Shown: piece after piece, positions 1 through 9,406 of the stretch
Position numbering within the stretch: position 1 is the first letter of the stretch
How the letters are laid out: the number at the start of each line of letters is the position of its first letter
Assembly: GCA_041629655.1 (NCBI GenBank)
Contig: JBFKMV010000028.1
Coordinates: forward strand, 1 to 36,413
Source of the DNA: JBFKMV01 sp041629655
Lineage (GTDB): Bacteria; Acidobacteriota; Polarisedimenticolia; Polarisedimenticolales; Polarisedimenticolaceae
Direction: 5' to 3'
Length of the DNA: 36,413 bases
Notes under the pieces: generated by a model
Databases searched by the model: none
What the model saw: the letters and a program-made list of their open reading frames with translations, nothing else
What the model was told of the DNA's origin: nothing
Position numbers and translations under genes: made by a program

Positions 1-1698
<1,698 letters not shown>

Positions 1699-1716
1699 CC
1701 GCGCCCGCCGGGCGCT

Positions 1717-1736
1717 GCACGGCCCCCGCGCCGTGC
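1717..1736 (+). terminator. GC hairpin after clpC, possible terminator
   Basis: GCACGGC (1717-1723) and GCCGTGC (1730-1736) form a perfect 7-bp stem 18 bases after the clpC stop. There is no T tract after it, so intrinsic termination is uncertain; it may only be a 3' stabilising stem. Confidence 0.35.
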
Positions 1737-1769
1737 CGCCGCGCGGCCAAGCACGATTCCGCCTCAGGC

Positions 1770-1777
1770 TATAAAAT
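1770..1777 (+). promoter_or_regulatory. Possible -10 region for the bamA operon
   Basis: TATAAAAT is an AT island in otherwise very GC-rich sequence between clpC and bamA and resembles a sigma-70 -10 box. I see no good -35 element 16-18 bases upstream. If used, the bamA leader would be about 80 bases. The rest of the 164-base gap shows only the hairpin at 1717-1736 and the bamA ribosome binding site AAGGAA at 1853-1858. Confidence 0.35.
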
Positions 1778-1862
1778 GAGTGGCCGTCCCGGGAGGGGTC
1801 GCGATACGGTTGCGGCACCCGCCGAGGGGAACGCCGGAGCCCGGGCGGAACGAAGGAACCCG

Positions 1863-4460
1863 ATGCCGAGACTCACAGGGCCGCTCCTGCTCGCCCTGGC
1901 GCTGGCGTTGACCGCGACGACCGCGGCCGCCCAGCCGGGGACGATCGAGGAGATCCACGTCCAGGGCCTGTTCCGCATGACGCAGGCCGGGTTCCGCCAT
2001 GCCCTCGAGCTGACCGAGGGCGACCCCTACGACGTGGCCGTGATCCGCAGGAAGTTCCGCAAGCTGTGGGAGATGGAGCTGTTCGAGGACCTCACCGTCG
2101 AGGCCGAGGACGCGCCGGGCGGCGGCAAGGTCGTGGTGATCAAGGTCCAGGAGCGGCCGGTGCTGTCGTCGGTCGTCTACGACGAGAACAAGGTCGTCAA
2201 CCAGACCCAGATCGAGGACGCGCTGAAGGAGCGCGACATCCGGCTCGGGCTGGGCAAGCCGATCAACCTGCGCGCCATCGCCGGCACCGCCGGCGTGATC
2301 CGCGACCTGCTGTCGCTCAAGGGGTTCATGGGCTCCAAGGTCGACTACGAGATCGAGGCGGTCACCGACACCGCGCGGACGGTGCGCTTCAAGATCCAGC
2401 CCGGGCGCAAGACGCGGATCAAGAAGATCGACTTCACCGGCAACGAGGTGTTCAAGGACCGCACGCTCAAGGGGCAGCTGAAGCTGACCCAGGCGCGCAA
2501 GTGGTACTGGCCGTTCTCGAAGAAGAACCTCTACCACCCGCTCAAGTGGGACCAGGACGCGGGCGAGATTCGCGATCTGTACCAACGCGCGGGCTACCTC
2601 GACATCGAGCTGCGCGGACCGCTGGTCGAGCTCAAGCAGGTCGAGAAGAAGAAGCGCAAGCAGCGCGAGGACAAGCCGCTGGTGCCGGACTGGCTGGTGC
2701 GCGGCATCGAGAGCTACGAAAAACGTCTCGAGCGCGAGGACCTGCGGCCGGGCCGCGAACGCGAGCTGCGCAAGCGCAAGCAGCGTCTGGAAGCCAAGGT
2801 CGCCAAGCGGCTGGCCAAGGCCAAGAAGGCCGGCTCGGCCGGCCGCCAGCTGGCGTTCTTGACCGTCCCGGTCGTCGAGGGACGGCAGTACAAGATGGGC
2901 AAGCTGACGGTCGAGGGCCACGGCGTGCTGACTGAACAGCAGCTCAAGGGGCTGGTGCCGCTCCGCGAGGGGCAGGTGCTCAACGAGGGGCTGCTCAAGC
3001 TCGGCGTCAACACGATCACCCGGGCCTACGAGGACCGCGGCCACCTCTACGCCAACGTGGTGCGCCGGATCCAGCGCCACGAGGACGAGCCGGTGGCGGA
3101 CGTCCTGATCCAGATCTCCGAGGACAGGCCGTACCGGATCGGCCGGATCGAGTTCAACGGCAACACGTCGACCAAGGACAACGTGCTGCGCCGCGAGGTG
3201 CAGCTGCACGAGGGCGACCTGTTCAGCCGCACCAAGCTCGAGCTGTCGAGGATCAAGCTGAACCAGCTGGGCTACTTCACGGTCGAGGACGATCCGGTCA
3301 TCGAGCCGATCGAGGGCCGCGACGAGGTCCGGCTCAACTTCCCGGGGCAGGAGCAGGGTCGCAACGAGATCCAGGTCGGCGGCGGGTACAGCGGCCTCGA
3401 CGGCGCGTTCTTCAACGGCGTCTACTCCACGCGCAACTTTCTCGGCCGCGGCCAGGTGCTGTCGCTGGCGTTGCAGGTCGGCGGGCGCGCCGATCGCTAC
3501 TCGCTGTCGTTCACCGAGCCGTGGTTCTTGAACCGGCCCTGGACCGCCGGTTTCCGGCTGTTCCGCACCGACGTGGACTTCAGCGGCTCGTTCCGCAGCA
3601 GTAGCAAGGGCGGCGGGCTGGTGCTGGGCCGCCGGCTGGGGCCGTTCCGCAGCTTCACGGTCAATTACGCCTACGAGAGCGTCTCCTCCTCGACCGTGGA
3701 CATCACCGGCGTCTCGCTGGGCAGCGCTTCGAACCGCATCTCCAGCATCGCGCCGAGCTTCCGCTACAACCGGATCAACAACCCGTTCCGGCCCAGCCGC
3801 GGCAGCGAGTTCGCCGTGACCGGGCAGGTCGCCGGCGGGTTCCTGGGCGGCGATACGGCGTTCTACAAGCCGATCATGAACTACACCCGCTACACCAAGT
3901 TCACGCGCCGCTCGTTCACCGGACTGCACCTGCAGACCGGGCTGGTCCGTGAGTGTTGCGGGGGCAGCAAGGCGAGCAACTCCAACATCAACGGCATCCC
4001 GCGCTTCCAGCGCTTCTGGCTCGGCGGCGATACGCTCGGACCGCGGGTGTTCGAGACCCGCTCGATCACCCCGCTGCGCTACATCCGCTTCGACGCCGAC
4101 CGCAACATCGCCGACGTGATCTCGGATCCGACCGGCATCCCGCTGGAGGAGCTGGCGACGCTGGGCGGCCAGCCGGCGCTGGTCGAGGTCGGCGGCGACC
4201 GGTTCCTGCTGCTGCAGAGCGAGCTGGTGCGACCGCTCAACGAGCAGGTCGAGCTGGCGTTCTTCCTCGACGCGGGCGACGCCTTCTTCGAGGACACGTC
4301 GCTCGGCTTCGACACGTTCCGCGTGTCCGCCGGGTTGGAGCTGCGGCTGCACCTGCCGGTGTTCCCGGTGCCCCTGCGTTTGATCTACGGCTGGCCGGTG
4401 CGCAAGCTCGATCGCGACCGCACCAGCAGCTTCCAGTTCTCGATTGGCAGAAGTTTCTGA
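1863..4460 (+). CDS. bamA: BamA outer-membrane protein assembly factor
   Basis: 865 residues. Central subunit of the beta-barrel assembly machine: folds and inserts outer-membrane proteins. Start chosen at the ATG preceded by AAGGAA and followed by a signal peptide (residues 1-23, cleavage near AAA|Q). Periplasmic POTRA domains fill residues about 27-480, with repeated strand patterns such as EGRQYKMGKLTVEG and EDRPYRIGRIEFNGN. The C-terminal half is the 16-stranded barrel, ending in FSIGRSF with the terminal aromatic residue expected of a barrel. Two oddities: a Lys/Arg/Glu-rich insertion of about 70 residues (about 258-326) inside a POTRA domain, and PRVFETR (727-733) where the lid-locking loop-6 motif (V/I)RG(F/Y) normally lies. 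First gene of a tight operon with skp and lpx genes, the usual context of bamA. Confidence 0.95.
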   Translation: MPRLTGPLLLALALALTATTAAAQPGTIEEIHVQGLFRMTQAGFRHALELTEGDPYDVAVIRRKFRKLWEMELFEDLTVEAEDAPGGGKVVVIKVQERPVLSSVVYDENKVVNQTQIEDALKERDIRLGLGKPINLRAIAGTAGVIRDLLSLKGFMGSKVDYEIEAVTDTARTVRFKIQPGRKTRIKKIDFTGNEVFKDRTLKGQLKLTQARKWYWPFSKKNLYHPLKWDQDAGEIRDLYQRAGYLDIELRGPLVELKQVEKKKRKQREDKPLVPDWLVRGIESYEKRLEREDLRPGRERELRKRKQRLEAKVAKRLAKAKKAGSAGRQLAFLTVPVVEGRQYKMGKLTVEGHGVLTEQQLKGLVPLREGQVLNEGLLKLGVNTITRAYEDRGHLYANVVRRIQRHEDEPVADVLIQISEDRPYRIGRIEFNGNTSTKDNVLRREVQLHEGDLFSRTKLELSRIKLNQLGYFTVEDDPVIEPIEGRDEVRLNFPGQEQGRNEIQVGGGYSGLDGAFFNGVYSTRNFLGRGQVLSLALQVGGRADRYSLSFTEPWFLNRPWTAGFRLFRTDVDFSGSFRSSSKGGGLVLGRRLGPFRSFTVNYAYESVSSSTVDITGVSLGSASNRISSIAPSFRYNRINNPFRPSRGSEFAVTGQVAGGFLGGDTAFYKPIMNYTRYTKFTRRSFTGLHLQTGLVRECCGGSKASNSNINGIPRFQRFWLGGDTLGPRVFETRSITPLRYIRFDADRNIADVISDPTGIPLEELATLGGQPALVEVGGDRFLLLQSELVRPLNEQVELAFFLDAGDAFFEDTSLGFDTFRVSAGLELRLHLPVFPVPLRLIYGWPVRKLDRDRTSSFQFSIGRSF

Positions 4461-4472
4461 AGAGGAATGCTC

Positions 4473-5012
4473 ATGAACCGAAGAACCATCCTGTGCGTCA
4501 CCGCTGTGCTGCTGCTCCTGGCCGCGACGCCGCTCGCGGCCCAGACGGCCAAGATCGGCGTGTTCGATTCGCTGCGGATCTCGGAAGAGACCGAAGAAGG
4601 CAAGAAGGTCCAGGCGGCGCTCAAGCAGTATCTCGACCGCAAGCAGGCCGAGATCCAGGGCAAGGAGGCCGCGCTGGCGGACCTGCAGAACCAGCTCAAC
4701 TCGCAGTCGCTGTCGTTGTCGGCCGAGAAGCGGTCGAGCCTCGAGCGCGAGGTGCAGCGCAAGGCGCTCGAGCTGAACTCGCTGCGTGAGGCGGCGATGC
4801 GGGAGTGGCAGCTCGAGCGCTCCGAGGCCGGCGGCCGCTTCGAGCAGCAGCTGCTGGCGGTGGTCGATGAGTTCGGCAAGCGAGAGGGGTTCGCGCTGCT
4901 GCTCGACCGCAGCCAGGTCGCGTACGCGGCGGAGGCGGTCGACGTGACCACCGCGCTCGTCGACCTGTTCAACCAGCTGGTCAAGACGTCCGACGACTCC
5001 GCGGGCAACTGA
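4473..5012 (+). CDS. skp: Skp/OmpH family periplasmic chaperone
   Basis: 179 residues. Skp trimers hold unfolded outer-membrane proteins in the periplasm on their way to BamA. The sequence has a signal peptide (about 1-22, cleavage LAA|Q), then the short strand KIGVFDSLRI, a long charged coiled coil (about 45-125) and a C-terminal strand region FALLLDRSQVAYA, the normal OmpH layout and length. Two in-frame ATGs occur at 4467 and 4473; AGAGGA at 4461-4466 abuts the first but is six bases from the second, so 4473 is preferred. Twelve bases separate it from bamA and five from lpxD, so the genes are co-transcribed. Pairing with bamA makes the assignment firm. Confidence 0.9.
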   Translation: MNRRTILCVTAVLLLLAATPLAAQTAKIGVFDSLRISEETEEGKKVQAALKQYLDRKQAEIQGKEAALADLQNQLNSQSLSLSAEKRSSLEREVQRKALELNSLREAAMREWQLERSEAGGRFEQQLLAVVDEFGKREGFALLLDRSQVAYAAEAVDVTTALVDLFNQLVKTSDDSAGN

Positions 5013-5017
5013 ACGCG

Positions 5018-6061
5018 GTGGCACCGGCGTTCCGTCTGGGCGAGCTGGCCGGTCGCGTCGGCGGGCGCGTGATCGGCGACGCTCGCCGCGAGGTGCGCGG
5101 CGTGGCGCCCCTCGACCGCGCCGGGCCTGACGAGCTGAGCTTCTTGACCAACCCCCGCTACCGCGCCGCGGCGGAGAGCACGCGCGCCGCCGCGGTCCTG
5201 GTGGGCCCGGGCGTGACCCTCGCGGGGCAGACGCTGCTCGAAGCGCCCGAGCCGTACCTGGCACTGGCGGAGATCCTCGAGGCGCTGCATCCCGAGCCGC
5301 CGGCGCGGCCCGGGATCTCGCCCGACGCGCGTGTCGATCGCTCGGCGACGCTGGGACGGGACGTCGCGGTCGGAGCGTTCGCGGTGATCGGCGAGCGGGC
5401 CACGCTGGGCGACGAGGTCGTGGTCGGTGCCGGCGCGGTGGTCGGGGCGGGGAGCCGCATCGGCGATCGAACGGTGCTCTACCCGCGGGTCGTGCTGTAC
5501 GACCGCACGCAGGTCGGCCGGGACTGCCGGATCCACTCCGGAGTCGTGCTGGGGGCCGACGGCTTCGGGTTCGCGACCAGCGGCGGACGCCACCGCAAGG
5601 TGCCGCAGCTCGGCCGGGTCGTGATCCAGGACGACGTCGAGATCGGCTCCAACACCACGATCGATCGCGGCGCGCTCGGCGACACCGTGATCGGACGCGG
5701 GACCAAGATCGACGATTTGGTGATGGTCGCGCACGGCGTGCAGGTCGGCCCGGATTGCCTGCTGGTGGCGCAGTCCGGACTGGCCGGCAGCACACGCCTC
5801 GGCGCGCGGGTCACCGTGGCGGGCCAGTCCGGCGCGGCGGGTCACCTCGCGATCGGCGACGACGTCACGATCGCGGCCAAGACGGCGGTGTTCGCGGACG
5901 TTCCCGCGGGATCGGTGGTCGCGGGGACGCCCGCCGTGGGGATCCGGGACTGGAGGCGGACCCAGGCTGCGGCGAAACGGTTGCCGCAGCTGCTGAACGA
6001 GGTGCGGCGACTCCGCGAACGGCTCGAGCGGCTCGAGGCCGACCTCTCGCGGAAGGAGTGA
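5018..6061 (+). CDS. lpxD: UDP-3-O-acylglucosamine N-acyltransferase LpxD
   Basis: 347 residues. Adds the second (N-linked) hydroxyacyl chain to UDP-3-O-acyl-glucosamine in lipid A synthesis, using acyl-ACP in the cytosol. N-terminal uridine-binding domain (1-about 100, with the characteristic DELSFLTNPRY), then a left-handed beta helix of hexapeptide repeats (about 103-305), then a charged C-terminal helix RRLRERLERLEADL. His239 in MVAHGVQVG sits at the position of the catalytic His of the E. coli enzyme. GTG start five bases after the skp stop; the stop is three bases before fabZ. Full-length and intact. Confidence 0.95.
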   Translation: MAPAFRLGELAGRVGGRVIGDARREVRGVAPLDRAGPDELSFLTNPRYRAAAESTRAAAVLVGPGVTLAGQTLLEAPEPYLALAEILEALHPEPPARPGISPDARVDRSATLGRDVAVGAFAVIGERATLGDEVVVGAGAVVGAGSRIGDRTVLYPRVVLYDRTQVGRDCRIHSGVVLGADGFGFATSGGRHRKVPQLGRVVIQDDVEIGSNTTIDRGALGDTVIGRGTKIDDLVMVAHGVQVGPDCLLVAQSGLAGSTRLGARVTVAGQSGAAGHLAIGDDVTIAAKTAVFADVPAGSVVAGTPAVGIRDWRRTQAAAKRLPQLLNEVRRLRERLERLEADLSRKE

Positions 6062-6064
6062 ACC

Positions 6065-6499
6065 GTGGAGATGGACATCCGTGGCATTCTCGACAGCATC
6101 CCGCATCGCTACCCGCTGCTGCTGGTCGATCGCGTGCTGGAGCTCGAGGCGCGGCAGCGGATCGTGGCGGTCAAGAACGTGACGTTCAACGAGCCCTTCT
6201 TCCAGGGGCACTTCCCCGGTGCGCCGGTGATGCCCGGGGTGCTGATCGTCGAGGCGATGGCGCAGGCCGGGGCCGTGCTGCTGTTGCACGACATGCCCGA
6301 GCGCGCCGACCGGCTGGTCTACTTCGCCGGGATCGACGGCGCGCGGTTCCGCCACGCGGTGACGCCCGGCGACCGCCTGACGCTGACCATGCAGGTGGTC
6401 AAGCTGCGCTCCAGAACCTGCAAGATGAGCGGCCGCGCGGAAGTCGACGGCAAGCTCGCCGCCGAGGCGGAGATCCTGTCGGCGATGGTGGAACGCTGA
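6065..6499 (+). CDS. fabZ: 3-hydroxyacyl-ACP dehydratase FabZ
   Basis: 144 residues. Dehydrates 3-hydroxyacyl-ACP in fatty-acid elongation and so competes with LpxA/LpxD for the same hydroxyacyl-ACP pool. Hot-dog fold with the family signature GHFPGAPVMPGVLIVEAMAQ; catalytic His49 and Glu63 are present. The N-terminal IPHRYPLLLVDRV is typical FabZ. GTG start preceded by GGAAGGAG (6051-6058) with six bases spacing; an ATG at 6071 is the only close alternative. Placement between lpxD and lpxA is the common arrangement in diderm bacteria. Confidence 0.95.
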   Translation: MEMDIRGILDSIPHRYPLLLVDRVLELEARQRIVAVKNVTFNEPFFQGHFPGAPVMPGVLIVEAMAQAGAVLLLHDMPERADRLVYFAGIDGARFRHAVTPGDRLTLTMQVVKLRSRTCKMSGRAEVDGKLAAEAEILSAMVER

Positions 6500-6500
6500 G

Positions 6501-7280
6501 ATGGCGACGTCGATCGATCCGCGGGCGGTGGTGGATCGCGAGGCCCGGATCGGCGAGGACGTGACCATCGCCCCGTTCTGCGTGATCGGCCCCGGGGTGC
6601 AGATCGGCGACCGCTGCCGTCTCGGCGCGAGCGTGGTGATCGAGGGGCCGACGGTGCTGGGGCCGGACAACGTGATCTCGCCGATGGCGTCGATCGGGGG
6701 CCCGCCGCAGGATCTGAAGTACGCCGGCGAGCCGACGCGACTGGCGGTCGGCGCCCGCAACCGCATCCGCGAGTTCGTGACGCTGAATCGCGGCACGCCG
6801 GGCGGCGGCGGCGAGACCGTGATCGGCGACGACAACCTGCTGATGGCGGGCGTCCACGTCGGGCACGATTGCCGCATCGGCAACCGGATCATCTTCGCCC
6901 AGGCGGCGACGCTGGCCGGGCACGTGGACGTCGGCGACGACGCCGTGGTCGGAGCGTTCAGCGGCGTGCACCAGTTCTGCCGCGTCGCGGACCACGCCTT
7001 CATCGGCGGCTACTCGGTGGTCACGCAGGACGCGTTGCCCTGGGTGATCACCGTCGGCAACCGCGCGACGACCCACGGCCTGAACCTGGTCGGGTTGAAG
7101 CGCAAGGGCTATGCACCGGAGACGATCCGCGCGCTGAAGCGTTGTTACATGAAGCTGTTCCGCTCCAAGCTGACGCTCGAGCAGGCGCTGGCCGAGGTCG
7201 AGCGGGAATCGGGCGAGGTCGCGGAGGTGCGCTACTTCATCGACTTCGTCCGCGAGAGCAAACGCGGCGTGGTCCGCTGA
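6501..7280 (+). CDS. lpxA: Acyl-ACP--UDP-N-acetylglucosamine O-acyltransferase LpxA
   Basis: 259 residues, normal length. First step of lipid A synthesis: transfers a hydroxyacyl chain from ACP to the 3-position of UDP-GlcNAc (or a 3-amino analogue in some species). A left-handed beta helix of hexapeptide repeats covers about 1-190, followed by a helical C-terminal domain with GLKRKGYAPETIRALKRCY. The catalytic His is His122 in VGHDCRIGN, matching AHDC of E. coli. Starts one base after the fabZ stop. The next gene is a GnnA-like oxidoreductase, which bears on which sugar nucleotide this LpxA uses; that is not visible from the sequence alone. Confidence 0.95.
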   Translation: MATSIDPRAVVDREARIGEDVTIAPFCVIGPGVQIGDRCRLGASVVIEGPTVLGPDNVISPMASIGGPPQDLKYAGEPTRLAVGARNRIREFVTLNRGTPGGGGETVIGDDNLLMAGVHVGHDCRIGNRIIFAQAATLAGHVDVGDDAVVGAFSGVHQFCRVADHAFIGGYSVVTQDALPWVITVGNRATTHGLNLVGLKRKGYAPETIRALKRCYMKLFRSKLTLEQALAEVERESGEVAEVRYFIDFVRESKRGVVR

Positions 7281-7304
7281 GCGGAGGCTTCCGGGGGGCG
7301 AGCG

Positions 7305-8264
7305 ATGAGCGACGGCGGGCTGGAACCGATTCCGGTGGGGGTGGTCGGCGTGGGGCACCTGGGCCGCCACCACGCACGGTTGTACGCGGCGTTGCCGGGG
7401 GCGCGGCTGGTCGGCGTGGTCGACCGGGACCGCGAGCGGGCCAGAAGCATCGCCGCCGAGCACGGCTGTGAAGCGCTCGACGCCACGCGCGACCTGGTGG
7501 GACGCGTGCGCGCCGCCAGCGTCGCGGTGCCGACCGAGGCCCACGCGGAGGTGGCCTGCGAGCTGCTCGAGGGTGGCGTCGACGTGCTGGTGGAGAAGCC
7601 GCTCGCGCCCAGCCTCGAGCAGGCTGACGCGATCCTGGACGTCGCGCGCCGCGCGGGACGGCTGCTGATGGTCGGCCACACCGAACGGTTCAACCCGGCG
7701 GTGCTGGCGCTGGCCCGCGCCGTCGACGCCCCGCGGTTCTTCGAGATCCACCGTCTCGCCGCGTTCAACGCCCGCAGCACCGACATCGACGTGGTGCTGG
7801 ACCTGATGATCCACGACCTGGACCTGTTGCTGTACCTCGACGGCACCGACGTGGTCGGCGTCGACGCCGTCGGGGTCGCCGCGCTGACGGACAAGGTCGA
7901 CATCGCCAACGCCCGCATCCGCTTCGCCTCGGGGTGCGTGGCGAACCTGACCGCCAGCCGCATCTCGGCCGACCCGGTGCGACGGGTCCGGGTGTTCCAG
8001 TCCCGGACCTACCTGTCCTGCGACACGGTGGCCCGGACCGTCGAGCGCTACCGGCTGGAGTTCGGCGCCGACGGTGCTCCGGCGATCCGGCACGACCACC
8101 TGCCCGTCGAGGACGGCGAGCCGTTGCGCAACGAGCTGGCCGAGTTCCTCGTCGCGGTGCAGCAGCATCGCACGCCGAGCGTGGAAGGCGCGGCCGGGCG
8201 CCGGGCGATGGAGCTGGCCTACCGCGTGCGCGAGGCGATCGACCGGTCGCCGGCGCGGTCGTGA
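7305..8264 (+). CDS. Gfo/Idh/MocA family oxidoreductase, GnnA-like by position
   Basis: 319 residues. NAD(P)-dependent sugar oxidoreductase family: N-terminal Rossmann fold with GVVGVGHLGRHH (GxGxxG at about 15-20) and the family signature EKP (97-99), then the C-terminal alpha/beta domain with MIHDLDLLLYL, carrying the usual His-Asp pair. Located directly after lpxA, where gnnA (UDP-GlcNAc 3-dehydrogenase) lies in bacteria that make 2,3-diamino-glucose lipid A. GnnA needs the aminotransferase GnnB, and no such gene is in the window, so GnnA activity is inference. Translationally coupled to the following hydrolase by a GTGA overlap. Start ATG with a weak G-rich site (GGGGGG near 7293). Confidence 0.85.
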   Translation: MSDGGLEPIPVGVVGVGHLGRHHARLYAALPGARLVGVVDRDRERARSIAAEHGCEALDATRDLVGRVRAASVAVPTEAHAEVACELLEGGVDVLVEKPLAPSLEQADAILDVARRAGRLLMVGHTERFNPAVLALARAVDAPRFFEIHRLAAFNARSTDIDVVLDLMIHDLDLLLYLDGTDVVGVDAVGVAALTDKVDIANARIRFASGCVANLTASRISADPVRRVRVFQSRTYLSCDTVARTVERYRLEFGADGAPAIRHDHLPVEDGEPLRNELAEFLVAVQQHRTPSVEGAAGRRAMELAYRVREAIDRSPARS

Positions 8265-9355
8265 GCGCCGGCCCGCCGCCCCGCGGTGCGGTCGAGGAGC
8301 GGCTGCTTCGGTTCGTCGCCGACGGTTGGATGCCCGGCGCCTGCTGGTGGGTCGAGGGCCCGCGCGGCGTCGTCGAGCGCGGCGCCGTCGGCAACGCCGC
8401 CCTCGAACCGCGGGTCGAAGCGGTCCGGGAGACGACCGTCTACGACCTCGCCTCGCTGACCAAGCCGCTGGCGACGGCGCTGGTCGCGGTGCTGCTGGAG
8501 CAGCGCGGCCGGCTGGCGCTCGAGGCGTCGCTGTCCGGACTGCTGCCCGGACTGGCGGACAGCGCCTGGGGCGACCGCACGCCGCTCGATCTCGGCGCGC
8601 ATCGCGCCGGCCTGCCGGCGTGGCAGCCGCTCTATCTGCAGGCGGGCTCCCTGGACGAGTACGTGCGCCGGATCGGCGGCATCGCGCCGGCGCCGGATCC
8701 CGGCACGACGCTGTACTCCGATCTCGGTTACATCCTGCTCGGTGCGGCGCTCGAGCGCGCCGGCGGAGCTTCGCTGGCGCGGCTGTTCGACGAGCACGTC
8801 GCCGCTCCGCTCGAGCTGCGCGAGACCGGGTTCGCCGTCGAGCCGGGACGCTTCGCGTCGGCGGCGCCGACCGAGCGCGGCAACCTCTACGAGCGCGCGC
8901 TGGCGGGAGCGGCCGGATCCGGGCACGCCTGGCGCACCGGCCTGTTGCGCGGCGAGGTACACGACGCCAACGCCCACGCGCTCGGCGGTGCGGCCGGACA
9001 CGCGGGCCTGTTCGGCACGCTGTCGGAGGTGGCCCGGATCGCCCGCGAGATCCTGCGCCCGCAACGGCTCGCGCTCTCGCAGCGGGCGCGGGCGCGGCTG
9101 CTCGCTCCCGTCGCGGTCCGGCCGGGGACGCGCACGTTCGGGATGGTCGCGGCCGCCGACTCCGCGGCCGCCCGCGGCGTGCTGGACGACGGTGCGCCCG
9201 GACACACCGGCTTCACGGGCACCTCGGTGTGGTTCGAGCCCCGACGCGACGCGTTCTACGTGCTGTTGAGCAACCGCGTGCATCCGGTCGTCCAGACGCG
9301 GGGCTTCCAGGCCGTGCGGCGCGAGTTTCACCGGCTCGCTGCGGGGCTGGTCTGA
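8261..9355 (+). CDS. Serine hydrolase, beta-lactamase/class C PBP family
   Basis: 364 residues. Beta-lactamase-related serine hydrolase. Motifs: SLTK with Ser65/Lys68 (the SxxK nucleophile and base), YSD at 152-154 (the YxN equivalent with Asp), and HTG at 315-317 (the KTG equivalent). HTG and YSD are usual in esterase/peptidase members rather than in true AmpC lactamases. No signal peptide is evident at the chosen GTG start (8261), which overlaps the preceding stop as GTGA; a cytosolic enzyme acting on a cell-wall fragment, peptide or ester is possible. Substrate unknown. It closes the lpx operon, about 50 bases before tonB. Confidence 0.85.
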   Translation: MSAGPPPRGAVEERLLRFVADGWMPGACWWVEGPRGVVERGAVGNAALEPRVEAVRETTVYDLASLTKPLATALVAVLLEQRGRLALEASLSGLLPGLADSAWGDRTPLDLGAHRAGLPAWQPLYLQAGSLDEYVRRIGGIAPAPDPGTTLYSDLGYILLGAALERAGGASLARLFDEHVAAPLELRETGFAVEPGRFASAAPTERGNLYERALAGAAGSGHAWRTGLLRGEVHDANAHALGGAAGHAGLFGTLSEVARIAREILRPQRLALSQRARARLLAPVAVRPGTRTFGMVAAADSAAARGVLDDGAPGHTGFTGTSVWFEPRRDAFYVLLSNRVHPVVQTRGFQAVRREFHRLAAGLV

Positions 9356-9394
9356 TTCTCCCGGCCGCCGCGTGGCGGCTTGCGGGGCGCGGGC

Positions 9395-9406
9395 TAGAAT
9401 GGCCGG
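9395..9406 (+). promoter_or_regulatory. -10 box placed for a leaderless tonB transcript
   Basis: CTAGAAT gives a -10 hexamer TAGAAT at 9395-9400. Exactly six bases follow before the ATG at 9407, so the expected transcription start is the A of the start codon. No Shine-Dalgarno sequence fits between them. The -35 region is weak (GTGGCG at 9372-9377). The same layout occurs at exbB. Confidence 0.6.

Noticed and set aside
1764..5795. A 1343-codon open frame antisense to bamA, skp and lpxD
   Set aside because: Very GC-rich codons rarely give stops in this frame; its translation is low-complexity and Arg/Pro/Leu-rich, while the opposite strand encodes conserved proteins.
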